Shown here: positions 8,521-15,942 of the stretch, piece after piece
Layout of the letters: each line of letters begins with the position of its first letter
How positions within the stretch are numbered: position 1 is the stretch's first letter
NCBI GenBank assembly: GCA_946886075.1
Contig: CAMPHR010000017.1
Location: 1 to 62,455 of the forward strand
Length of the DNA: 62,455 nucleotides
Direction of reading: 5' to 3'
Origin: an uncultured Novosphingobium sp.
Lineage (GTDB): Bacteria; Pseudomonadota; Alphaproteobacteria; Sphingomonadales; Sphingomonadaceae
Notes under the pieces: generated by a model
What the model was told of the DNA's origin: nothing
What the model saw: the letters and a program-made list of their open reading frames with translations, nothing else
Database searches by the model: none
Translations under genes and position numbers: made by a program

Positions 8521-10122
8521 ATGATGGCTGCGCTCCTTTCGGCTGCGGCGCCCTGGCTGCTGGCTGCCCAGACGTCCCCTACCTTGCTTGCTCCCCCGCT
8601 TATCGAACAGACAACCCAGCCGCGGCCCGAGGAAAGACCGGGGCAGCAGAAGCCGCCGCCAACATCCGGCCGCGTGGCCGTGCAGGCAGGCGACGACAGC
8701 ACCGTCATCAGGGCCATCGACTTTGTCGGCGTGAAGGCACCCGAACGCGTGGCCAAAGCTGCACAAGCCTATCTCGGCAAGACCGCATCGGGAGACAATT
8801 TGAAGGCGCTCGCCGAAGCGGTGTCCAAGGCCTATGGCAAAAGCGGCATCGCGCTCTACACAGTCGCCATTCCGCAGCAGGATCTTTCGAATGGCCGGGT
8901 GAAGCTGCTGCTGGCGGAGGGTTTTGTCGAGGACATTGCCTACCCCAAGGGCGCCAGTCCTCTCATCCGCGCCTATGCCGACAGACTGCGCGCCGAAAAG
9001 CCGCTGAGCCGCCGCTCGCTGGAGCGTTACCTGTCCCTCATGCGCGACATTCCCGGAGCGAAAGTCGATGTAGGATTGAACAGGGGCAAGGAAGCGGGGG
9101 CGGTCCAGCTGTCCGTCACGCCAGAGCGCAAATATAGCAATTTCAGCTTCGGCATCGACAACCGCACGCAAGCGGGTTTGGGCACCGGCCAGATCCGCGC
9201 CACCGGACAATTGTTCAGCCTGCTGCGGGATGGCGACCGTACCGACATCACCTTGCTCGCCGCGACCGACCTTAAACGCTACCGCTATGCAGGACTTAGC
9301 CATCAAACACCGATCGGATCGGATGGCCTGACCTTCGGCCTTGCCGCTTCCCACCTCGACACCCGGCTGAAGGATTTCCCGATTACCGGCGAAGCCTGGA
9401 CGCTTGGCGCTTCTCTCAGCTACCCCATCATTCGCGGCTATAAGCGCAACCTCACGGTCAGCGCCGGTCTGGACGGCCTCAATAGCGATGCGGCGCTGCT
9501 GGGTTCCGTCTTGTCCTCCGACCATATCCGTGCTGCCCGTGGGGCAGTGGGTTATTCGGCCATCAATGAAAAAAGCGCCTTCAGTGCATCGCTGAACCTT
9601 AGCCGTGGGCTCGGCATCTTTGGCGCTCGCGGGACGCCGGGCTTTACCGACCCCGTCTTTACCAAGCTGACCGGACGCCTCGGCTATGACCGGATGCTGA
9701 GCAAGCGCTTCGTCGGGCGGCTGCGCCTCGCGGGGCAATATAGCAAGGACCGGCTCTCGGGGAATGAACGCTTCGCCATCGGCGGTCCCGAATTCGGCCG
9801 CGCCTTCGACACGGCGGTGCTGAGCGGCGATCGCGGCGCGGCGGGATCGCTGGAGCTTGCATGGCGTCCGGATGTCGCCGCCAAGCTCAAGGACAGCGAA
9901 GTCTATGGCTTTGTCGACGGCGCCAAGATCCGGGTGCTGGAGCGCGCGATCATGCCTGCGGCCGATTATGACCTGGCTTCGGCGGGCGGCGGGGTGCGGA
10001 TCGTCTATAATCCCCATGCCTCGCTCAGTCTGGAAGGGGCGCGGGTGATCGATCAGGCTTATCCGGGTGGTGAGCGCGGGTGGCGCTTCAACATCGGCTG
10101 GTATGTCAAACTGCGGCGCTGA
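8521..10122 (+). CDS. TpsB-like outer-membrane transporter (ShlB/FhaC/HecB type)
   Basis: A 533-residue outer-membrane protein of the two-partner secretion family, which exports a partner protein across the outer membrane. After a signal peptide and a Pro-rich linker, POTRA-type domains lie at about residues 60-210 (VIRAIDFVGVKAPERVAKAA, then IALYTVAIPQQDLSNGRVKLLLAEG). A 16-strand barrel-like C-terminal part ends in alternating residues and WYVKLRR. RFAIGGPEFGRAF corresponds to the conserved VRGF-like loop of the barrel. It lacks a neighbouring TpsA; the only nearby candidate cargo is the riboswitch-controlled lipoprotein upstream. It is clearly related to the gene at 60120. Confidence 0.85.
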   Translation: MMAALLSAAAPWLLAAQTSPTLLAPPLIEQTTQPRPEERPGQQKPPPTSGRVAVQAGDDSTVIRAIDFVGVKAPERVAKAAQAYLGKTASGDNLKALAEAVSKAYGKSGIALYTVAIPQQDLSNGRVKLLLAEGFVEDIAYPKGASPLIRAYADRLRAEKPLSRRSLERYLSLMRDIPGAKVDVGLNRGKEAGAVQLSVTPERKYSNFSFGIDNRTQAGLGTGQIRATGQLFSLLRDGDRTDITLLAATDLKRYRYAGLSHQTPIGSDGLTFGLAASHLDTRLKDFPITGEAWTLGASLSYPIIRGYKRNLTVSAGLDGLNSDAALLGSVLSSDHIRAARGAVGYSAINEKSAFSASLNLSRGLGIFGARGTPGFTDPVFTKLTGRLGYDRMLSKRFVGRLRLAGQYSKDRLSGNERFAIGGPEFGRAFDTAVLSGDRGAAGSLELAWRPDVAAKLKDSEVYGFVDGAKIRVLERAIMPAADYDLASAGGGVRIVYNPHASLSLEGARVIDQAYPGGERGWRFNIGWYVKLRR

Positions 10123-10129
10123 GCCCCTT

Positions 10130-10639
10130 CTAAAGCGCTGCTTTCCAATGATCGTTGAGCGTCCCGCCCGGTCCTTCTAGCGGATCCGACGCAGGGAAGG
10201 GGAGGGTGGCCATCCGCGCCCGCGCCTCATCGTCCGGCGCGTCCCGGCATATGTCCCAGCGCTGCCCTTCGGGATAGCCGCCGACGACTAGGAAATCCTC
10301 GCTGCTTTTCAAGGAGCAATGCCCCGTCCCGGTAGGCAGCAGCAGCGTGTCGCCCGCGCCTACTTCAATTTCGCGCCCACCCGGGCCTCCGATCATCAGC
10401 AAAGCCGTGCCAGCGGCGATGCCCAGAACCTCATGCGCGGTCGAATGATAATGATGATAATCATAGATGCCGTCGCGCCATTGCGCGGGCCAGCCATGCT
10501 GCGCGAACGCCGCTTCAAACGCCTGCGCAGTGTCTTCGCAAGATGCAGGAGCGAGAGCGCGCCGATAAAGGATGACCGGCAAGCGGCCATTGTTCGGCAC
10601 CCAATCATGTTCCGCCAGCAAATAGGTTTCGACCTGCAC
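10130..10639 (-). CDS. YjlB-family cupin protein
   Basis: A small cytoplasmic cupin of 169 residues. The metal-binding barrel is indicated by DYHHYHSTAHEVLGIAAGTA and later GDTLLLPTGTGHCSL, matching cupin motifs 1 and 2, with WRDGIYDYHHYH typical of the YjlB group. The GTG start at 10639 follows GAGGAGG at ideal spacing; the open frame extends upstream into the htpG promoter and leader, which is unlikely to be translated. The function of the family is not known. It is divergent from htpG. Confidence 0.8.
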   Translation of the reverse strand: MQVETYLLAEHDWVPNNGRLPVILYRRALAPASCEDTAQAFEAAFAQHGWPAQWRDGIYDYHHYHSTAHEVLGIAAGTALLMIGGPGGREIEVGAGDTLLLPTGTGHCSLKSSEDFLVVGGYPEGQRWDICRDAPDDEARARMATLPFPASDPLEGPGGTLNDHWKAAL

Positions 10640-10717
10640 GCGCGCCTCCTCAATATCGGAGTGTGAAAGCGCCGAGCAGCCAATCTCGATCCATCTGCCG
10701 CTCTCATTCTTCTCGCG

Positions 10718-10746
10718 CTTGAAACATGGGCCGCCCCGCGCCATCT
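10718..10746 (+). promoter_or_regulatory. Heat-shock (RpoH/sigma32-type) promoter of htpG
   Basis: CTTGAAA (10718-10724) is separated by 14 bp from CGCCATCT (10739-10746). This closely matches the sigma32 pattern CTTGAAA with CCCCATNT. It ends about 40 bp before the htpG start codon, supporting the start at 10788 over an upstream in-frame ATG at 10719. Confidence 0.75.
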
Positions 10747-10787
10747 GTCCGGCGGCCAAATTCATTGGAGGGCATGAAAGAAACGCC

Positions 10788-12668
10788 ATGACGAACTCGA
10801 CCGACGTTGCTCCTGAAACCCGTACCTTCGAGGCTGACGTAGCCAAATTGCTGCACCTGATGGTGCACTCGGTCTATTCGGACAAGGATGTGTTCCTGCG
10901 CGAACTCATCTCCAACGCCGCCGACGCCTGCGAAAAACTGCGCTATGAAAGCTTGAGCGACCCCGCGCTCGCCGCTGGCGGCAGCCCGCAAGTGACGGTG
11001 ACTCTCGACCCCGACACGCGCCAGATCAGGATCGAGGATAATGGCATCGGCATGAGCGAGGCGGAGCTTGTCGAAGCGCTCGGCACGATCGCGCGGTCGG
11101 GGACAAAGGCGTTCATGGAGCGCGTCGCCAGCGCCAAGGATGCGGAGGGCACGCAGCTGATCGGCCAGTTCGGCGTCGGCTTCTATTCCGCCTTCATGGT
11201 CGCCGATCGCGTCGACGTCCTGTCCCGCCGCGCAGGCTCCGATCAGGCCGCGCGCTGGTCGTCCGATGGGCTGGGCACCTATACGGTCCAGCCCGCCGAA
11301 ACGGCCGAAGCGCCGGACCACGGCACTCGCGTCGTCCTGCACCTGAAGGAAGATGCGACCTCCTACACGGAGCGATACCGCGTCCAGCAGATCATCAAGG
11401 ACCAGTCCGGCCATGTGCCGGTCCCAATCTTCCTCAAGGAAAAACCGGACGCCGAAGCCGAGCAGATCGCTGATGGCGCGGCGCTCTGGACCAAGCCCAA
11501 GAGCGAGATCAGCGCCGAGGAATATACCGATTTCTACCGCAGCGTCGCCGGTCAGTTCGACCAGCCCGCGCTGACGCTGCATTATCGGGCCGAGGGCCTG
11601 CACGAATATTCCGTGCTCGCCTTCATTCCTGAAATGAAGCCGTTCGACCTGTTCGATCCCGACCGAACCGGCCGCATGAAACTCTATGTCCGCCGCGTCT
11701 TCATCACCGACGAGGCGGAGATATTGCCGCGCTACCTGCGCTTCGTGCGCGGTCTGGTCGATTCCAGCGACCTGCCGCTCAACGTGTCGCGCGAAATGAT
11801 CCAGCAGAGCCCCGTTCTCGCGGCGATCCAGAAGGGCGTGAGCAATCGCGTCCTTAGCGAGCTGGAAAAACTCTCTACCAATGATGGCGAGGGCTACATC
11901 AAATTCTGGGACAATTTCGGCGCGGTGCTGAAGGAAGGGCTCTACGAGGACTTCGCCCGCCGCGAGCAGCTGCTTGGCCTCGCCCGCTTCAAGTCCACCG
12001 CGTCGGGCGACAACTGGCGTTCGCTCAAGGATTATGCCGATGGCATGAAAGAGAACCAGACGGCGATCTACTACGCCACCGGCTCCGATCTCGATCGCCT
12101 GCTGTCATCGCCGCAGCTGGAAGGCTTCCGTGCCCGCGGCATCGAGGTGCTGCTGCTGACGGATCAGGTGGACAGCTTCTGGGTCACCGCTGGCATCGAC
12201 TATGATGGCAAGCCCTTCAAGTCGGTGACGCAGGGCCTTGCCGACCTCAGCCTCATTCCCCTTCCCGAAGGCGAAACTGCGGCACCCCCCGCGTCGGAGG
12301 AGGTGACCAGCTTCATCGACTTCGCCAAGGAGCTGCTCCAGGATCAGGTGTCGGACGTCCGCGTGTCCGAACGGCTGACCGAGAGCCCCGTCTGCCTCGT
12401 GGCCGCCGAACATGGCATGGACAGGCAGCTGGAAAAGCTGCTCGCCGCCGCCGGTCGCGGCAGTGGCGCGTCGGCGCCTGTGCTGGAACTCAATCCGCGC
12501 CACGGCCTCATCGTCAGGCTAAGCGGCCTTCAGGACAGCGAGAGCCTTCGAGAGGATGCCGCCTGGCTGCTGCTGGACGAAGCGCGGATCGCCGATGGAG
12601 AACTCCCCACCGATCCGCGCGCCTTCGCCGAACGGCTCGGGCGAGTCATGGCTAAAGCCTTGGGCTAA
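10788..12668 (+). CDS. htpG: Molecular chaperone HtpG (Hsp90)
   Basis: Bacterial Hsp90, a cytoplasmic ATP-dependent dimeric chaperone of 626 residues, normal length. The GHKL ATPase domain comes first: FLRELISNAADACEKLRY carries the catalytic Glu and Asn, IEDNGIGMSEAE the nucleotide-binding Asp, and QFGVGFYSAFMVAD the lid glycines. The middle domain includes LYVRRVFITDEAE and SSDLPLNVSREM, and the C-terminal dimerisation domain ends the protein. Start at 10788 follows GGAGGGCATG and the RpoH-like promoter. Chaperone genes usually sit on the main chromosome; an extra copy here would fit a chromid or a stress-linked plasmid. Confidence 0.97.
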   Translation: MTNSTDVAPETRTFEADVAKLLHLMVHSVYSDKDVFLRELISNAADACEKLRYESLSDPALAAGGSPQVTVTLDPDTRQIRIEDNGIGMSEAELVEALGTIARSGTKAFMERVASAKDAEGTQLIGQFGVGFYSAFMVADRVDVLSRRAGSDQAARWSSDGLGTYTVQPAETAEAPDHGTRVVLHLKEDATSYTERYRVQQIIKDQSGHVPVPIFLKEKPDAEAEQIADGAALWTKPKSEISAEEYTDFYRSVAGQFDQPALTLHYRAEGLHEYSVLAFIPEMKPFDLFDPDRTGRMKLYVRRVFITDEAEILPRYLRFVRGLVDSSDLPLNVSREMIQQSPVLAAIQKGVSNRVLSELEKLSTNDGEGYIKFWDNFGAVLKEGLYEDFARREQLLGLARFKSTASGDNWRSLKDYADGMKENQTAIYYATGSDLDRLLSSPQLEGFRARGIEVLLLTDQVDSFWVTAGIDYDGKPFKSVTQGLADLSLIPLPEGETAAPPASEEVTSFIDFAKELLQDQVSDVRVSERLTESPVCLVAAEHGMDRQLEKLLAAAGRGSGASAPVLELNPRHGLIVRLSGLQDSESLREDAAWLLLDEARIADGELPTDPRAFAERLGRVMAKALG

Positions 12669-12690
12669 CCGCGGTCCGCACCCTTACGGC

Positions 12691-12789
12691 CGTTCGCCCT
12701 GAGCCTGTCGACCCGCAGGGCGGCGATAGCCAACGGCTCTACTTCTTTCAAACGAGAAGAAGAAGGCTTCGACAGGCTCAGCCCGAACG
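12691..12789. repeat. Extragenic inverted repeat (sphingomonad REP-like), copy 1
   Basis: The 21-bp arm at 12691-12711 (CGTTCGCCCTGAGCCTGTCG...) is nearly the reverse complement of 12769-12789 (...GACAGGCTCAGCCCGAACG). An inner TTCTTTC/GAAGAAG helix lies between them. The same GACAGGCTCAGCCCGAACGG sequence recurs at 54465-54485, so this is a dispersed repeat. It follows htpG and may stabilise or terminate its transcript. Confidence 0.75.
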
Positions 12790-12865
12790 GATCGAAAAAG
12801 GGTGAAGCGCAATCTTCCATGGTAGCGATCGGCTCGCCCGGCCTCATCCGCCTGGCCAGCGAACA

Positions 12866-13255
12866 TCAGGCGAGCGTGACGAATATCTCCGCCTCGATCA
12901 GCCACTCACCCCGCAGTTTCCGCCATTTGGCGCTGTAAATCCCGGAAGCGGCCAATTCCTCCGTAGCCGCCGCCACGCCTTTCCATTCACCCTGTTCCAT
13001 CGCAATCGGTTCTGCCGACGAGACCGTGATGCTGGTGGGCATCCGGACATAGATGGTGCGCCCCGGCGAGGCGAACTCCCGCTTCCATGCCATCAGCTGC
13101 GCCTTGCGGCCGTTGATGACGCCGCTGTCGCTGCCGGTCACCAATATGGCGGCGGGCGCGAGCAACGGCCCGATCGCGCTCAGGTCCATGTCAGCGAGCG
13201 CGCGGTTGAAGTCCGCCCGCCGCATCCGGATCGCAAGGTCGCAGGATTGGGTCAC
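12866..13255 (-). CDS. SnoaL/DUF4440-like NTF2-fold protein
   Basis: A 129-residue protein with a cone-shaped NTF2-like fold, inferred from RADFNRALADMDLSAIGPLLAPAAILVTGSDS... near the N-terminus and SAKWRKLRGEWLIEAEIFVTLA at the end. Members include small isomerases and ligand-binding domains, but no catalytic residues can be named here. No signal peptide is seen. It converges on htpG across the repeat. Confidence 0.7.
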   Translation of the reverse strand: MTQSCDLAIRMRRADFNRALADMDLSAIGPLLAPAAILVTGSDSGVINGRKAQLMAWKREFASPGRTIYVRMPTSITVSSAEPIAMEQGEWKGVAAATEELAASGIYSAKWRKLRGEWLIEAEIFVTLA

Positions 13256-13392
13256 GCATCACTCCGGTGGCAGGCTGTGGGCCTCCGCTATGAATGAGCG
13301 CCCGAGGTGCCGCAAGAATGGATGAGAGGGAAACCGGCCGCCGTTCTTTCCCATCGTTTCGGCGCTGCCTCCCCGCGCGTGCCGGGCCAGTG

Positions 13393-13417
13393 GGAACACC
13401 CCTCCGCGCAAGCCGTT
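13393..13417 (+). promoter_or_regulatory. EcfG-type general stress promoter
   Basis: GGAAC (13393-13397), 16 bp, then CGTT (13414-13417). This is an exact match to the alphaproteobacterial EcfG consensus GGAAC-N16/17-CGTT, placed about 40 bp before the start of the next gene. It points to control by the PhyR-NepR-EcfG stress cascade. Confidence 0.75.
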
Positions 13418-13458
13418 AGCGCCAGGAGATACAGGAGATACAGGATAGGAGGCCGACC

Positions 13459-13965
13459 ATGGATGCCCGGCGTATCAGCCTTGGCCTGGGGATTTTCTCT
13501 ATTGCTCTGGGCGTGGCGGAAATAGCTGCCACGCGCCGTATCGCCCGTGCTCTGGGCAATGATCATCGCGCGGGCCGCGCCACGTTGAAGGCGTTCGGCG
13601 CGCGAGAGATGCTGGCCGGGGCAGGGCTGCTTGCCGCGCCCGCCCATTCGACGCTCGTCTGGAACCGGGTGGCGGGCGATGCGATGGATCTCGCCGCCCT
13701 TGGCCTCGCCGCTCGTCAGGCGCCGCGCCACCGGGGTATATGGGGAGCGATCGCCTTCGTCGCGGGCGCCACCATCGTCGATGCGCTCGTGGCGCGGGCT
13801 CTCGACCAGAAAACCGGCAAGGCCTTTCCCGCTCGCGGAGCATCCCGCCCGGTGGAGGACGCGCGCCGGTCTGGCCGCCAACTCCATCACCCTGACCATC
13901 ATCCTACCACGATCGAGCCGGAGGATATGCCTTTCGTCCGCGCGCCTGAAGTGACTCACCATTGA
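13459..13965 (+). CDS. Predicted integral membrane protein, stress-induced
   Basis: A 168-residue protein of unknown function. Four hydrophobic segments are apparent (about residues 5-25, 48-60, 72-86 and 96-112), followed by a hydrophilic His-rich tail (HHPDHHPTT...THH) that would lie outside the membrane. Start follows GGAGATACAGGATAGGAGG. It is preceded by an exact EcfG-type promoter. The small gene after it starts 15 bp downstream and is probably cotranscribed. No family name recognised. Confidence 0.65.
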   Translation: MDARRISLGLGIFSIALGVAEIAATRRIARALGNDHRAGRATLKAFGAREMLAGAGLLAAPAHSTLVWNRVAGDAMDLAALGLAARQAPRHRGIWGAIAFVAGATIVDALVARALDQKTGKAFPARGASRPVEDARRSGRQLHHPDHHPTTIEPEDMPFVRAPEVTHH

Positions 13966-13980
13966 CGGGAAACAGACATC

Positions 13981-14292
13981 ATGATCCGCAAACTCGCCCT
14001 TCTCGCCGGTGTCGGCTTCATAGCCAAGAAACTGCTCGACCGATCTCATCCCGATGCTCAGCCGGCAGCGGGGTCGGGTTCGGCCACGCCGCCGTCGCGC
14101 GCGCCCGAGGCATCCCCTGCCGCTTCCACCGGCCATGTTCCCGCCGACTTGATGGGCGACAGCCATCCCGACGGCACCGTCAGGGCGGAGGACCATTACC
14201 GCCCCGATCCCACCGCCCCCGTGCCGCCCGAAGACCGGGAGAGCCTGCGCCCTGTCACCGCGCCCGCGCCGCACGATCCGCCAGGTCGGTAA
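13981..14292 (+). CDS. Small Pro/Ala-rich hypothetical protein
   Basis: A 103-residue protein with a short N-terminal hydrophobic helix (IRKLALLAGVGFIAKKLL) and then a disordered region rich in Pro, Ala, Ser and Asp. It probably is membrane-tethered by the first helix. It lies 15 bp after the EcfG-controlled membrane protein gene and so probably shares its stress regulation. No family recognised. Confidence 0.6.
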   Translation: MIRKLALLAGVGFIAKKLLDRSHPDAQPAAGSGSATPPSRAPEASPAASTGHVPADLMGDSHPDGTVRAEDHYRPDPTAPVPPEDRESLRPVTAPAPHDPPGR

Positions 14293-14439
14293 ACCGCAAC
14301 GGCAGGGATGCAACTGCCTGCCCGGCGCGGCGTTAATGCCCGCATGAGTGGTACGGCACGTTCCTCGCATAAGCGGGATGCAATGGATTTTCTCACGTCT
14401 ATCGATATGGTGGCGGCCGTGCTGAGGAGGCATGGCTGA

Positions 14440-15942
14440 ATGACCGGAATTTTCGATCGTGTTTCCACCGGCAATGCCGGGCTTGACCTGGTGCTCGGCG
14501 GCGGCCTCCCCGCCCAGCGGCTGTATCTGGTCGAAGGTGCCCCTGGCTCGGGCAAGACTACGCTTGCCCTGCAGTTTCTGCTGGAAGGGGTGAGGGTGGG
14601 CGAGCGGGTGCTTTACATCACCCTGTCCGAAACCAGCGAAGAACTGGCCGTGGTCGCAGCGTCCCACGGCTGGAGCCTGGACAATGTCGACCTTTTCGAA
14701 CTTGCTTCAGCGGATTCGGTGCTGGGCATAGGACGCGACCAATCCATCCTGCACAGCTGGGAAATGGAACTGGGCGGCACGATCGACCTGATCCGCGAAG
14801 AAGTGCAGCGGCTAAAGCCCCGGCGCATCGTCTTCGACAGCCTTTCCGAATTGCGGCTGCTCGCGCAGGACGCGCTTCGCTACCGCCGCCAGCTGCTGTT
14901 CCTGAAGCAATTCTTTGCCCAGATCGATACCACGGTCCTGCTGGTGGACGATCTGACCGGCGGGGCGGGCATCCGCGACAATCATCTGCACAGCCTTTGC
15001 CATGGCGTCATCACGCTGGAGCGGCTGACGCTCGATTTCGGCGCGGCGCGGCGACGGATGCAGATACAGAAGATGCGCGGGGTCGCTTTTGTCGCTGGCT
15101 ATCACGACATGATCATCCGGAAGGGCGGCATCGACATCTTTCCCCGCCTTATCGCATCCGATCATCATACACCGTTCATCGGCGATCCGGTGCCGAGCAA
15201 GATTGCCGAACTGGATACCATATTGGGCGGGGGGCCGCAGCGCGGCACCACCACGCTCATCACCGGCCCGGCGGGCGCTGGAAAGACCACGCTTGCGCTG
15301 CAATATGTCATAGCTGCCTGCGAACGCGGCGAAAATGCCGTCATCTACGAATTTGATGAACGGATCGGCACGCTGATCAGCCGCGCCAGACTGTTCGGCA
15401 CCGACCTTCAGGCTTTGATGGATGAGGGCAGGCTCGTCATCCGCCAGATCGACCCGGCAGAGGTCGCGCCCGGCGAATTCGCCGCAATGGTCCGGCGAGA
15501 GGTGGAGGAGAATGACGCGCGTATCGTCCTTATCGACAGCCTCAATGGCTATCTGGCCGCCATGCCGCAGGAACAGCAACTGATCCTGCAATTGCATGAG
15601 CTCCTGTCCTATCTCAGCCATCGAGGCGTCGTGACTTTGCTCATCAATCCGCAACAAGGCTTTTTCGGATCGATGAACGCGGACGAACTCAATGTGTCCT
15701 ACATCGCTGACATCGTCATCCTGTTGCGCTTCTTCGAGGCGGAGGGCCGCATTCGCAAAGCGCTTTCAGTGGTCAAGCATCGCAGTGGAGCGCATGAGGA
15801 TGTCATTCGCGAATTCCGCATCGACGGCCATGGCATCCGCGTTGGCGAGCCGCTCTCGAACTTCCGCGGCGTGCTGACCGGTACGCCGCAATATCTGGGC
15901 GCTTCCACTCCCTTGATGGAGGACCGCCCCGGCCGTGCATAA
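14440..15942 (+). CDS. KaiC-like RecA-fold ATPase with two tandem domains
   Basis: A 500-residue protein with duplicated KaiC domains. The first has Walker A GAPGSGKTT (residues 32-40), the second GPAGAGKTT (about 275-283). Each has the KaiC-type Glu pair region (ITLSETSEE; YEFDERIG) and Walker B-like VLIDSLNG in the second. The C-terminal LSNFRGVLTGTP resembles the tail of non-cyanobacterial KaiC homologues. No kaiA or kaiB is nearby, so a clock function is not implied. The gene overlaps the following histidine kinase by 8 bp, so the two are translationally coupled and probably act as a signalling pair, as seen for other KaiC-kinase pairs. Confidence 0.9.
   Translation: MTGIFDRVSTGNAGLDLVLGGGLPAQRLYLVEGAPGSGKTTLALQFLLEGVRVGERVLYITLSETSEELAVVAASHGWSLDNVDLFELASADSVLGIGRDQSILHSWEMELGGTIDLIREEVQRLKPRRIVFDSLSELRLLAQDALRYRRQLLFLKQFFAQIDTTVLLVDDLTGGAGIRDNHLHSLCHGVITLERLTLDFGAARRRMQIQKMRGVAFVAGYHDMIIRKGGIDIFPRLIASDHHTPFIGDPVPSKIAELDTILGGGPQRGTTTLITGPAGAGKTTLALQYVIAACERGENAVIYEFDERIGTLISRARLFGTDLQALMDEGRLVIRQIDPAEVAPGEFAAMVRREVEENDARIVLIDSLNGYLAAMPQEQQLILQLHELLSYLSHRGVVTLLINPQQGFFGSMNADELNVSYIADIVILLRFFEAEGRIRKALSVVKHRSGAHEDVIREFRIDGHGIRVGEPLSNFRGVLTGTPQYLGASTPLMEDRPGRA

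Noticed and set aside
8122..10017. 631-codon open frame on the minus strand opposite the TpsB-like gene
   Set aside because: It is the mirror of a well-supported outer-membrane protein gene; the translation has no domain and arises from GC-rich codon bias.
13288..14667. 459-codon minus-strand frame opposite the small stress genes
   Set aside because: It would cover the EcfG promoter and two plus-strand genes with better starts; no recognisable protein.
14440..15942. Circadian clock KaiC
   Set aside because: The domains are KaiC-like, but kaiA and kaiB are missing and the partner is a hybrid kinase, so a clock role is not supported.
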